NCBI GenBank assembly: GCA_002391425.1
Contig: DGEZ01000139.1
Location: 1-12,757 of the forward strand
Direction: 5' to 3'
DNA: 12,757 nucleotides
DNA from: Micrococcales bacterium UBA3913
GTDB lineage: Bacteria; Actinomycetota; Actinomycetes; Actinomycetales; Microbacteriaceae
Shown here one piece after another: positions 1-6,756 of this stretch. The translations under genes and the position numbers were made by a program. The notes under the pieces are model-generated. The model saw only the letters and a program-made list of their open reading frames with translations, had not been told where the DNA came from and did no database searches. Positions within the stretch are counted from its first letter, which is position 1. Each line of letters opens with the position of its first letter.

Positions 1-1
1 G

Positions 2-2092
2 GAGAATGTGGGGCTCCTCACGGGAGACAATGCCGTCAACTCCCACGCGCGGATCGTGGTCATGACCACCGAGGTCCTCCGGAATATGTTGTACGCGGGT
101 TCTGACCTTCTCGACGACCTCGCATACGTGGTGATGGATGAAGTCCATTATTTGGCCGATCGCTTCCGGGGCCCGGTATGGGAGGAGGTGATCATCCAGC
201 TTCCCGCTCAGGTCCGAGTTGTGTCATTGTCTGCCACCGTCTCGAACGCCGAGGAATTTGGCGACTGGTTGCGTGAGGTACGCGGTCAGACTGATGTGAT
301 CGTGTCCGAGTTCCGGCCCGTGCCCCTGACCCAACATGCCTACCTCAGCGGGGAGCTCGTTGATCTGCTCGACGGGCATACCGGAGAGGTGAACGCAGAT
401 CTGGTCCGGCGTGCCCGGTTCCAGGAGTATTCGCCGCGCTCACGCCGGGGCCGTCAACGTCAGCATCGGCCCGGGCAGCGCGTCGATCGCGCGGCCGTGG
501 TGAGGCTTCTCCATGAGCGCGGCCTCTTGCCCGTGATCTCGTTCATCTTCAGCAGAGCTGGGTGCGATGCCGCTGCCGCGCAGGTAGCCCGGCACGATGT
601 GCATTTGACCAGCGGGGACGAGCGTCGCCAGATTGCGGCAATTGTCGACGAGGCCTGCCGCGAGATCCCTGATGAGGATCGCGATGCCCTGGGCTTCGCG
701 CAGTGGCGCGACACGCTGCTGCATGGGGTAGCGGCGCACCATGCGGGGATGCTACCGACCTTCAAGGAAGTCGTGGAACGCTTGTTCACTCAACGCCTGG
801 TCAAGGTCGTCTTCGCAACGGAGACGTTGGCTTTGGGGATCAATATGCCAGCACGCACCGTCGTGCTCGAGAAGTTGGAGAAGTTCAACGGCGTCGAGCG
901 GGTTCCCATCACGCCGGGGGAATACACGCAACTCACCGGTCGTGCGGGTCGGCGCGGAATTGATGACCAAGGCCATGCCGTCGTCGTGTGGCATCCAGGA
1001 ATGAATGTGGACTACGTGCTGTCTCTAGCGACGAAGCGGACGTACCCGTTGCGGTCACGGTTCCGGCCCACCTACAACATGTCGATCAACCTGGTGGATA
1101 CCGTGGGGATGGAGTCTGCGCGGACACTCCTGGAGTCCTCGTTCGCGCAGTTTCAGGCGGATCGCAATGTCGTCGGCCTCGCCCGGGAGCTGTCCGCAAT
1201 GCGGGAGTCGCTGGCGGGATTCTCGGAGGCCATGGTGTGCTCCCACGGCAACTTTGAGGAATATGCGGAGCTGCGTAGCAGGCTGACGGACCTGGAACGG
1301 CACTACTCCAGTGCCGTGGGGCGCCAGGAGACCGCCGCGCACAGGGAGGACGTGAAACGGGAGCTCTCGGAGTTGCGTGCGGCACTGCGCGCGCATCCCT
1401 GTCATCACTGCCCTCATCGGGACAAGCACGTGCGCTGGGCGCAACGGTGGATCTCGTTGAAACGAAGCGAGTCCTCCCTGGAGCGCAAGATCCAGAGCCG
1501 CACGGGAGTCATTTCCCGCACCTTCGACAGGGTCGTTCGTGTGCTACGCGATCTCGGGTATCTGACAACCACAGACGGGGGAGAGGTACACAGCACGGAC
1601 GCGGGGCAGCAGCTTAAACGCATCTGGGCGGAACGTGATCTGCTCATCGTTGAGTGTCTGCGCGAAGGAGTGTTCTCCTCTGTGGATGCGCAGACGGTGG
1701 CCGCACTGGGAAGTGTCATGGTCTATGAGCCGCGCAGCACGGCGGATGCTCCTGTGCGCGTTCCGCGGGGAGCGTTTCGTGAACGCTGCGACCGGGTTGT
1801 GGACTTGTGGGTACGCGTCGACGCTCTGGAAAGAGAGGCTGGGCTTTCGGGCAGCGAACGTCCCTCCGCAGGATGCGCATACGCCTGCTATCGCTGGGCG
1901 TGCGGGGCATCTCTCCGACGCGTATTGGAGGAGTCCGAAATGACCGCGGGAGACTTTGTGCGTCACATTAAGCAGGTCGCCGACCTTCTGGACCAGATTG
2001 CTGCCGTGGCCCCTCCGGAGGCGGCCCGGACGTGTCTGGACGCGATCGACTTGCTCCGCCGCGGCGTGGTGATGTATTCGTCTGCGGCATAG
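2..2092 (+). CDS. Ski2/HelY-type DEAD/DEAH-box helicase (5' end cut off by window edge)
   Basis: This is a superfamily 2 RNA/DNA helicase of the Ski2/Mtr4-like HelY group, cytoplasmic and ATP-dependent. The frame is open from base 2, so the N-terminus with the Walker A motif lies outside the window. Numbering from the GTG at base 8, visible motifs are TTEVLRNMLY (Ib region, 20-29), DEVH (motif II, 44-47), LSAT (motif III, 74-77), ATETLALGINMP (motif V, about 270-281) and TGRAGRRG (motif VI, 310-317). A Cys/His cluster, HPCHHCPHRDKH (463-474), follows, then a helical C-terminal DSHCT-type domain (about 500-690). Mycobacterial HelY is about 900 aa, so about 200 residues are missing. The stop at 2090-2092 is 24 bases before the lnt ATG and in the same frame. 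The family call is firm; the RNA substrate is unknown. Confidence 0.93.
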   Translation, partial: ENVGLLTGDNAVNSHARIVVMTTEVLRNMLYAGSDLLDDLAYVVMDEVHYLADRFRGPVWEEVIIQLPAQVRVVSLSATVSNAEEFGDWLREVRGQTDVIVSEFRPVPLTQHAYLSGELVDLLDGHTGEVNADLVRRARFQEYSPRSRRGRQRQHRPGQRVDRAAVVRLLHERGLLPVISFIFSRAGCDAAAAQVARHDVHLTSGDERRQIAAIVDEACREIPDEDRDALGFAQWRDTLLHGVAAHHAGMLPTFKEVVERLFTQRLVKVVFATETLALGINMPARTVVLEKLEKFNGVERVPITPGEYTQLTGRAGRRGIDDQGHAVVVWHPGMNVDYVLSLATKRTYPLRSRFRPTYNMSINLVDTVGMESARTLLESSFAQFQADRNVVGLARELSAMRESLAGFSEAMVCSHGNFEEYAELRSRLTDLERHYSSAVGRQETAAHREDVKRELSELRAALRAHPCHHCPHRDKHVRWAQRWISLKRSESSLERKIQSRTGVISRTFDRVVRVLRDLGYLTTTDGGEVHSTDAGQQLKRIWAERDLLIVECLREGVFSSVDAQTVAALGSVMVYEPRSTADAPVRVPRGAFRERCDRVVDLWVRVDALEREAGLSGSERPSAGCAYACYRWACGASLRRVLEESEMTAGDFVRHIKQVADLLDQIAAVAPPEAARTCLDAIDLLRRGVVMYSSAA

Positions 2093-2116
2093 CGGACACG
2101 GTTACGATTGTCTGCG

Positions 2117-3688
2117 ATGGTTTCCCGACTTCCCGCCTGGTGTGCACTTCCGCTGGCTGCTGTGTCCGGCCTGGCACTGGCCGCCTCATTTCCCGACTCC
2201 TCTGTCGGTTGGCTGTCCTGGCTGGGCATCCTCGGGATTCTCACCTCCGTGGCTGGACGACGCTTCTGGTGGGGATTTCTTCTCGGCCTGGTTGCCGGCC
2301 TGTCGTTCTGGGTTCCCCTCATCGAGTGGCTGAACTTGTACCTGGGACCGGTGCCCTGGCTCGCCCTGGCAGTAACAATGGCCGTCTTCTTCGCAACCGG
2401 AATCGCAGTGTGGACGTGGATCAGCTTCTGGCTCCTCGCGCGTCAAATTCGCGCAGCGAGATGGGCGCTTCCGCTCATCGCCGCCGCTGTCTGGGTGGCC
2501 CGGGAAACGATCACCGGAGTGTGGCCATACGGTGGCTTCCCATGGGGCAGGGTAGCGCTGGCACAATCCTCGACGTCGTTCGCCGAGGGTGCGTCCTGGC
2601 TGGGTCTGTCGGGGTTGTCCTTCGCCGTGGTGTGGATCTGTGCCGTCCCGGTTGTCCTGGTGTGGACTGCGGCGAGCCGTACCCAGCGCCAGCGGGACGA
2701 GGAGGATCATCCCGGCATCCCCTGCCGTCCGCTCCTCGCAGGTGTCGCGACGGTGATCGTCCTCGCCGCCGTGCCCGCGTGGGGGAGCCTGGTGCAATCG
2801 GGCACCATTCGGGTCGCCGCGATACAGGGGAATGCCAATGCGGGTCTCTTCGCCGAGCACTCCACGGGGGAGTGGCTGGAGAATCACATAGCCGCGACAG
2901 AATCTGCGGACTTGTCCGGTGTGGACCTGGTGATCTGGCCGGAGAATTCCTCAGACATTGATCCGGAACAGGACTCTGCGGCGGCTGCCCAGATCAGTGC
3001 ACTCGTGGACGACATCGGGGTTCCGCTCGTGTTCGGTACCATCCAGGAGCGAGACGGGGAGTACTTCAACACCTCGCTCCTCTGGGTTCCGGGCGAGGGG
3101 ATCGCGCAGCGATATGACAAGCGGCACCCGGTCCCGTTCGCGGAATATATGCCCAACCGGGAGTTCTTCCATGCACTCGCCCCGGATCTTGTCGACATGG
3201 TCCAGCGCGATTATTCCGCGGGCACCTCGAACGGCGTGTTCGAGGCGGCGAGTGCATCCTTCGGGGTGGACATTTGTTTTGACGTTGCCTATGACGATGT
3301 GATGCGGGACGCCGTGTTCGGTGGTGCCCAGTTCCTCGTCTCCCAGACGAATAATGCGGATTTCGGCTGGAGCGATGAGAGTGCTCAGCAGCTGGCCATT
3401 GGCCGGATGCAGGCGATCGCGTCGGGTCGTTCCTTGGTCAGTATTTCGACGGTCGGATATTCTGCGATCTTCGGCCCGGACGGGAGCGTGCTGGCGTCAG
3501 CCCAACGATACACCTCGGCCTCTCTCGTTGCGGACGTGCCACTGGTCGATGCCATCTCTCCCGGCACGATCATGAATGTGGTGTTCGAACTCGCGGCACT
3601 CGTCAGTGTCGGGGGAGTAGGATCGGTGCTTGGCCTGTTCAGGCTCCGACAGCGCATTACGCTCGCGAGAAGGGAACATGTGCAGTGA
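2117..3688 (+). CDS. lnt: Apolipoprotein N-acyltransferase
   Basis: This membrane enzyme transfers an acyl chain to the N-terminal cysteine of lipoproteins. The 523 aa protein opens with several hydrophobic helices (about residues 7-200), has a further membrane span near 207-222, and then a nitrilase (CN_hydrolase) domain (about 230-475). A last hydrophobic helix lies near 485-508. The Glu-Lys-Cys triad is visible as VIWPEN (E276), YDKRHPVPFAEYMP (K335, second Glu E343) and GVDICFDVAYDD (C387). The residues after the Cys are Phe-Asp, where E. coli has Tyr-Glu. I chose the ATG at 2117; TTG at 2108 is the alternative. Neither has a clear Shine-Dalgarno sequence, and TACGAT at 2103-2108 could be a -10 giving a nearly leaderless mRNA. 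The gene overlaps ppm by GTGA, so the two are translationally coupled. Confidence 0.93.
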   Translation: MVSRLPAWCALPLAAVSGLALAASFPDSSVGWLSWLGILGILTSVAGRRFWWGFLLGLVAGLSFWVPLIEWLNLYLGPVPWLALAVTMAVFFATGIAVWTWISFWLLARQIRAARWALPLIAAAVWVARETITGVWPYGGFPWGRVALAQSSTSFAEGASWLGLSGLSFAVVWICAVPVVLVWTAASRTQRQRDEEDHPGIPCRPLLAGVATVIVLAAVPAWGSLVQSGTIRVAAIQGNANAGLFAEHSTGEWLENHIAATESADLSGVDLVIWPENSSDIDPEQDSAAAAQISALVDDIGVPLVFGTIQERDGEYFNTSLLWVPGEGIAQRYDKRHPVPFAEYMPNREFFHALAPDLVDMVQRDYSAGTSNGVFEAASASFGVDICFDVAYDDVMRDAVFGGAQFLVSQTNNADFGWSDESAQQLAIGRMQAIASGRSLVSISTVGYSAIFGPDGSVLASAQRYTSASLVADVPLVDAISPGTIMNVVFELAALVSVGGVGSVLGLFRLRQRITLARREHVQ

Positions 3689-4440
3689 AAGACGTCGTCG
3701 TCGCCATCCCGACCTATAACGAGAAGGACAACGTCGAGATGATCGTGTCCCGGACGTTGGCCGTGGACTCGGAGATCAGCATTCTCGTTGTTGATGACAA
3801 TTCCCCTGACGGAACGGGCGAGCTAGCAGATGCCCTGGCCGCGAGACACGAGCGGGTTCACGTGCTCCATCGCGCGGGTAAGGAGGGGCTGGGCCCGGCC
3901 TACCGCGCGGCAATTCAATGGGCTCGCGACCACGGGTTTCGGTATTTTGCCCAGATGGATGCAGACGGTTCGCACCACCCGGAGGCGCTCCCCGATCTCT
4001 ACGCCGCGAACCATGCGGGCGCCGATCTGGCGATCGGCTCCCGGTGGATACCCGGCGGGAAGACGGAGAACTGGCCGTTCTACCGCAGGTGGCTTTCTCG
4101 CGGTGCGTCCATCTATGCGAGTGTCATGCTCCGCGCCCGCATCCACGACATCACGGCGGGTTTCCGCATCTATCGGCTACGCGCACTACAGGACTGGGAT
4201 CTGGATACGATCACCTCAGCCGGGTATTGCTACCAGATTGAGATGTCCTGGCGGTCGCGGGTATGCGGCCTGAAGATCACAGAGGTGCCGATCACGTTCA
4301 CCGATCGGACGGAGGGTGTCTCCAAAATGTCCGGGGGAATCATTGGCGAGGCATTTTTCCAGGTCTTCAGCTGGGGGATTAATGCGCGTCGGGGGAAGCT
4401 TCCTTTCCCTGTCACGCAACCTGTGCCGGAACCGGAATAG
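3685..4440 (+). CDS. ppm: Polyprenol-phosphate mannosyltransferase (family 2 glycosyltransferase)
   Basis: Predicted to move mannose from GDP-mannose to polyprenyl phosphate at the inner face of the membrane, giving the lipid donor for protein O-mannosylation and lipoglycans. The 251 aa protein is a GT-A family 2 glycosyltransferase: VAIPTYNEKDNVE (6-18), VVDDNSPDGTG (35-45), the metal-binding MDADGSHHPE (91-100, DxD at 92-94), GSRWIPGG (118-125) and DITAGFR (155-161). There is no C-terminal membrane domain, so it is the short dolichol-phosphate-mannose synthase type. Start GTG at 3685 overlaps the lnt stop (GTGA) and is preceded by the purine-rich AGAAGGGA at 3668-3675. In M. tuberculosis the Lnt and Ppm domains are one fused protein; here they are separate but overlapping genes. 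A glucosyl rather than mannosyl donor cannot be strictly excluded. Confidence 0.9.
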   Translation: MKDVVVAIPTYNEKDNVEMIVSRTLAVDSEISILVVDDNSPDGTGELADALAARHERVHVLHRAGKEGLGPAYRAAIQWARDHGFRYFAQMDADGSHHPEALPDLYAANHAGADLAIGSRWIPGGKTENWPFYRRWLSRGASIYASVMLRARIHDITAGFRIYRLRALQDWDLDTITSAGYCYQIEMSWRSRVCGLKITEVPITFTDRTEGVSKMSGGIIGEAFFQVFSWGINARRGKLPFPVTQPVPEPE

Positions 4441-4460
4441 CCCTCACGGTGTGCCTTCCG

Positions 4461-4490
4461 ACACGCGCCCCCGGCCAGGCGCCTGCGTGT
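4461..4490. terminator. Possible bidirectional terminator hairpin between ppm and rbpA
   Basis: ppm and rbpA converge on a 63-base gap. ACACGC (4461-4466) pairs perfectly with GCGTGT (4485-4490), with GCC/GGC (4467-4469 / 4478-4480) as an inner stem separated by a 4-base bulge. No T-tract follows on either strand, so a classical intrinsic terminator is only a weak guess. Confidence 0.35.
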
Positions 4491-4503
4491 TGACGTGCCG
4501 GGT

Positions 4504-4872
4504 TCAGCCCTTCTTCATCTCGGCAAGGGCCTGTGCGCGCCGGTCATGCAGGTAATCGAGTCGTTCTTGCAGAATGATTTCGAGTTCGTCCCGCGAGCGG
4601 CGCTCCAGGAGCATGTCCCAGTGGGTGCGATGATTCGCGTGGGCATCCTCGTCTGAGGTGACCGGCGTGGTGCCCTCGACCCGAGTGGCTTCTTCTCCGC
4701 AAATCCGGCAGGTCCAATGCTGGGGGAGTTCGGCACTGGCCGCGAACGGAACGGATGTTTCGTGTCCGGCTTCGCACCGAAAGGTGCATACCGCACGTTC
4801 CTCAACATCCCCGTTATAGGAGCCAAAAACGTGGTGAGCTCCTATGCGCGTACCCCGCAGACCGTGATCCAT
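4504..4872 (-). CDS. rbpA: RNA polymerase-binding protein RbpA
   Basis: RbpA is an actinobacterial transcription factor that binds RNA polymerase and the principal sigma factor and stabilises the open promoter complex. The 122 aa protein begins LRGTRIGAH (5-13, the conserved N-terminal tail) and has a small beta core with CEAGH (C33, H37) and CRIC (C55, C58). These match the zinc ligands of the Streptomyces coelicolor protein. It ends with the sigma-interacting helix RTHWDMLLERRSRDELE (82-98). The start is ATG at 4872, set by GAGGAG 8 bases upstream. The reading frame stays open far upstream, but that part overlaps the neighbouring gene and has no RbpA homology. An extra Cys, C29, lies four residues before C33. 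The gene is 95 bases downstream of the phosphodiesterase gene but appears to have its own promoter. Confidence 0.95.
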   Translation of the reverse strand: MDHGLRGTRIGAHHVFGSYNGDVEERAVCTFRCEAGHETSVPFAASAELPQHWTCRICGEEATRVEGTTPVTSDEDAHANHRTHWDMLLERRSRDELEIILQERLDYLHDRRAQALAEMKKG

Positions 4873-4894
4873 GTATGGCACTCCTCTCGTCACC

Positions 4895-4917
4895 GTGGGT
4901 GTGTGCCGCATACCCAC
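4895..4917 (-). other. Stem-loop near the 5' end of the rbpA leader
   Basis: GTGGGT (4895-4900) and ACCCAC (4912-4917) form a perfect 6-bp inverted repeat with an 11-base loop. In the minus-strand RNA two further pairs are possible inside, after an A-C mismatch. If transcription starts about 6-9 bases after the GTT of the promoter-like sequence, this stem sits almost at the 5' end of the rbpA mRNA, about 20 bases before the Shine-Dalgarno. A role in mRNA stability or translation is inference. Confidence 0.3.
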
Positions 4918-4926
4918 AGAGACGTT

Positions 4927-4953
4927 AACGCGCAGTCGTGAGCAGTTGTTCCC
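4927..4953 (-). promoter_or_regulatory. SigR/SigH-type (redox-stress ECF sigma) promoter upstream of rbpA
   Basis: On the minus strand GGGAAC (4953 to 4948) is followed by exactly 18 bases and then GTT (4929 to 4927), preceded by C. The actinobacterial disulfide-stress sigma factors SigR (Streptomyces) and SigH (Mycobacterium) recognise GGAA(T/C)-N18-GTT-like promoters, and rbpA of S. coelicolor is a known SigR target. The sequence lies between the phosphodiesterase stop and rbpA and would give a leader of about 45-50 bases. The match is seen; activity is inferred. Confidence 0.6.
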
Positions 4954-4967
4954 GTGAATGCGAGTGA

Positions 4968-5717
4968 TCAGGCTTTGCTCAGGATCTGCGCGGCCAGGTC
5001 TGCGCGGTCGGTCACGATGCCGTCCACGCCCCAAGAAATCAGCAGGCGCATCTGGGCAGCGTCGTTGACCGTCCATACATGCACCTCCACTCCCATGGCG
5101 TGATAGCGACTCACCAGCATCGGCGTTACCACAGAGATCCCCTTCATGCGCGGCGGAACCTGAAGCGCGAAGAACCCTTGGAGCACTCGGCGTCCAATGT
5201 TGGTGAGGTTTAAGCGCGCGCACAGGAGCACGATGGCCATCCGACCGACCCCGGGGGAGCGCAACACCTGGGGCACCTGACGTGCCACTGGCGTCGACCG
5301 CCGTTCCGAAAAACTCGCGATAAGGATTCTGTCAGCGGCCCGATGCCGACGAATCACCTGCACCGTGGGCGCTTCCGCGCGCGCGGCTTTGATGTCCAGA
5401 TTCCACCGTGCACAGGGGAGTGCACTGAGGGCCTCATCAAGAGTGGGAATTCCATCCGGCCCGGGGACGAGTTCTCGCAGCTCGCGAAGGGTCACGTCTT
5501 CTATGCGCCGAGGGACGCCACACGTACGGGTGAGATCCGCATCGTGGAACAGGACCGCAACACCATCTCGAGTGGCCTGAATATCGCTCTCCAGATGGGT
5601 CGCGCCTTCATGCAGTGCCGCGCGGAAAGCTGGCAGGGAGTTTTCCCTGCACCCTCGTGCCAATCCTCGGTGGGCAAGAATCCGAGGAACAGGTGTGTCA
5701 GACCAGGATTCAGGCAC
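4968..5717 (-). CDS. Glycerophosphodiester phosphodiesterase
   Basis: Hydrolyses glycerophosphodiesters (products of phospholipid breakdown) to glycerol-3-phosphate and an alcohol. The 249 aa protein has a complete GDPD TIM-barrel signature: LAHRG (H16, R17), ENSLPAF (E25, N26), ESDIQATRDG (E43, D45 metal ligands), FHDADLTRT (H58, catalytic), LDIKA (D108, K110), VHVWTVND (212-219) and DGIVTD (232-237). I placed the start at GTG 5717, because AGAAGG lies 5 bases upstream; an upstream GTG at 5774 would add 19 residues lacking homology. No signal peptide is visible, so it is probably cytoplasmic. It diverges from the dehydrogenase-like gene across 184 bases. Substrate range cannot be read from the sequence. 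Confidence 0.9.
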   Translation of the reverse strand: MPESWSDTPVPRILAHRGLARGCRENSLPAFRAALHEGATHLESDIQATRDGVAVLFHDADLTRTCGVPRRIEDVTLRELRELVPGPDGIPTLDEALSALPCARWNLDIKAARAEAPTVQVIRRHRAADRILIASFSERRSTPVARQVPQVLRSPGVGRMAIVLLCARLNLTNIGRRVLQGFFALQVPPRMKGISVVTPMLVSRYHAMGVEVHVWTVNDAAQMRLLISWGVDGIVTDRADLAAQILSKA

Positions 5718-5759
5718 TCCTACCTTCTCTCCGTTTCGTATGCGTGACTGTCCACAGGG

Positions 5760-5775
5760 TGTGAATAGCCACACA
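5760..5775. promoter_or_regulatory. CRP/GlxR-like site in the phosphodiesterase/SDR divergent region
   Basis: TGTGA-ATAGCC-ACACA matches 9 of the 10 specified bases of the CRP/GlxR consensus TGTGA-N6-TCACA. It lies about 43 bases upstream of the phosphodiesterase start and about 126 bases upstream of the SDR start. This close to the phosphodiesterase gene, bound protein would more likely affect that promoter. Functional only by inference. Confidence 0.35.
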
Positions 5776-5844
5776 AAAACCTACGGCATCTTGTGTCGGT
5801 CTGCCGCAACGTTCAGGCAATTTCGAGTAGCCTGTCTGGGGATG

Positions 5845-5870
5845 CTCGCGAGAGGCGCGAGGGTCCCTCT
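5845..5870. promoter_or_regulatory. Overlapping inverted repeats upstream of the SDR gene
   Basis: CTCGCG (5845-5850) pairs with CGCGAG (5856-5861). AGAGG (5851-5855) pairs with CCTCT (5866-5870). GAGGGTCCCTC (5859-5869) is itself a perfect odd palindrome. The pairings exclude each other. The element ends 31 bases before the SDR start codon, where an operator or a leader switch could sit. No promoter hexamers close to consensus were found nearby; TAGCCT at 5828-5833 is the best -10 guess. Confidence 0.3.
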
Positions 5871-5901
5871 ATATGAAGTCTCGCGGCAAAGGAGTGGCAG
5901 G

Positions 5902-6651
5902 GTGTCCCAGGATGTGGCTGGCAAAGTTGCGCTGATTACAGGAGCAAGCAGGGGTATCGGCGCGGCAACTGCACAGCTTTTGGCTGCTCAGGGAGCACGC
6001 GTGGCCATCAACTATCGCTCCCGTGCGGCCCGTGCTGAGAAAATCGCGGCACAGATCGCGGAGGCAGGGGGAGAAGCGTTTCCGATTCAGGCGGACGTGA
6101 CAGATGCTCCTGCCGTGTCTCGCATGATCGACCAGATCATCGATCGGTGGGGGCATCTGGACATTCTCGTCCTCAACGCCAGCGGCGGGATGGAGAAGGA
6201 TATGCCCGCCGATTACGCGTTGACGTTGAATCGTGATGCGCAGGTTTCCGTGGCTCAGGCCGCGCAGAACGTTATGTCAGTAGGCTCTCGAATCGTCTTT
6301 GTCACGAGCCACCAGGCTCACTTCATCCGCGATACACCCACGCTTCCGGAGTATCAGCCCGTAGCCGAGAGCAAGCGCGCTGGCGAAGATGCGTTGCGGA
6401 AACTCATTCCGGACCTGGCGAGCCGAGGAATCGAATTTGTGGTCGTGTCTGGTGACATGATCGTGGGTACGGCAACAGCCATGCTCCTGAACAGGATCAA
6501 TCCCGGCGTGCTGGAGGCCCGTCAATCCCAGGTCGGGAAACTGTACAGCGTCGAGGAATTTGCCGCGGAAATCGTGGATGCTGTTACGGCACCGATTCCC
6601 CCGGATAATATTCGGCTCGTTGGCGACGTCTCGACCTTTACTCAGGAGTAA
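5902..6651 (+). CDS. Short-chain dehydrogenase/reductase-family protein with displaced catalytic Tyr
   Basis: A 249 aa cytosolic Rossmann-fold protein of the SDR superfamily, probably NAD(P)-dependent; substrate unknown. It shows TGASRGIG (13-20, cofactor loop), NYRSR (37-41), ADV (64-66), LNASGG (91-96, in place of NNAG) and VTSHQ with the expected catalytic Ser (S136). The Tyr-x3-Lys motif is altered: K158 is present (VAESKRAGE), but the position four residues before it is V154, and the nearest Tyr is Y151. The start GTG 5902 follows AAAGGAG (5888-5894) at 7-base spacing. In-frame sequence continues upstream to 5695 but would run into the divergent phosphodiesterase gene and is not typical of the family. 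Downstream is a convergent gap towards trpD. The fold is clear, the reaction is not. Confidence 0.88.
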   Translation: MSQDVAGKVALITGASRGIGAATAQLLAAQGARVAINYRSRAARAEKIAAQIAEAGGEAFPIQADVTDAPAVSRMIDQIIDRWGHLDILVLNASGGMEKDMPADYALTLNRDAQVSVAQAAQNVMSVGSRIVFVTSHQAHFIRDTPTLPEYQPVAESKRAGEDALRKLIPDLASRGIEFVVVSGDMIVGTATAMLLNRINPGVLEARQSQVGKLYSVEEFAAEIVDAVTAPIPPDNIRLVGDVSTFTQE

Positions 6652-6705
6652 CGACTCCACCGACCAGGTTCCCCCAGCCTGTGCAACCCTCCCGCCATAA
6701 CGCCG

Positions 6706-6732
6706 ATAATGTAGGTTATGTCAGTTATGTAG
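6706..6732. repeat. Three imperfect 9-base tandem repeats
   Basis: Units are ATAATGTAG (6706-6714), GTTATGTCA (6715-6723) and GTTATGTAG (6724-6732). This is an AT-rich island in otherwise GC-rich DNA, 55 bases after the SDR stop and 24 bases before the ATG of the small open frame at 6757. It could be an iterated operator or promoter for that frame. It encodes nothing recognisable. Confidence 0.5.
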
Positions 6733-6756
6733 TGGTTTACGCACCCTCGCGAGCAC

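Noticed and set aside
2186..2887. 233-codon open frame antisense to lnt
   Set aside because: Shadow of lnt codon bias, with Arg/Gly/Glu-rich nonsense composition.
4873..5223. 117-codon N-terminal extension of the rbpA frame
   Set aside because: It overlaps the phosphodiesterase coding region, lacks RbpA homology, and a good Shine-Dalgarno marks ATG 4872.
5695..5901. 69-codon N-terminal extension of the SDR frame
   Set aside because: It crosses the start of the divergent phosphodiesterase gene; AAAGGAG fixes the start at GTG 5902 and the Rossmann motif then sits at the normal distance.
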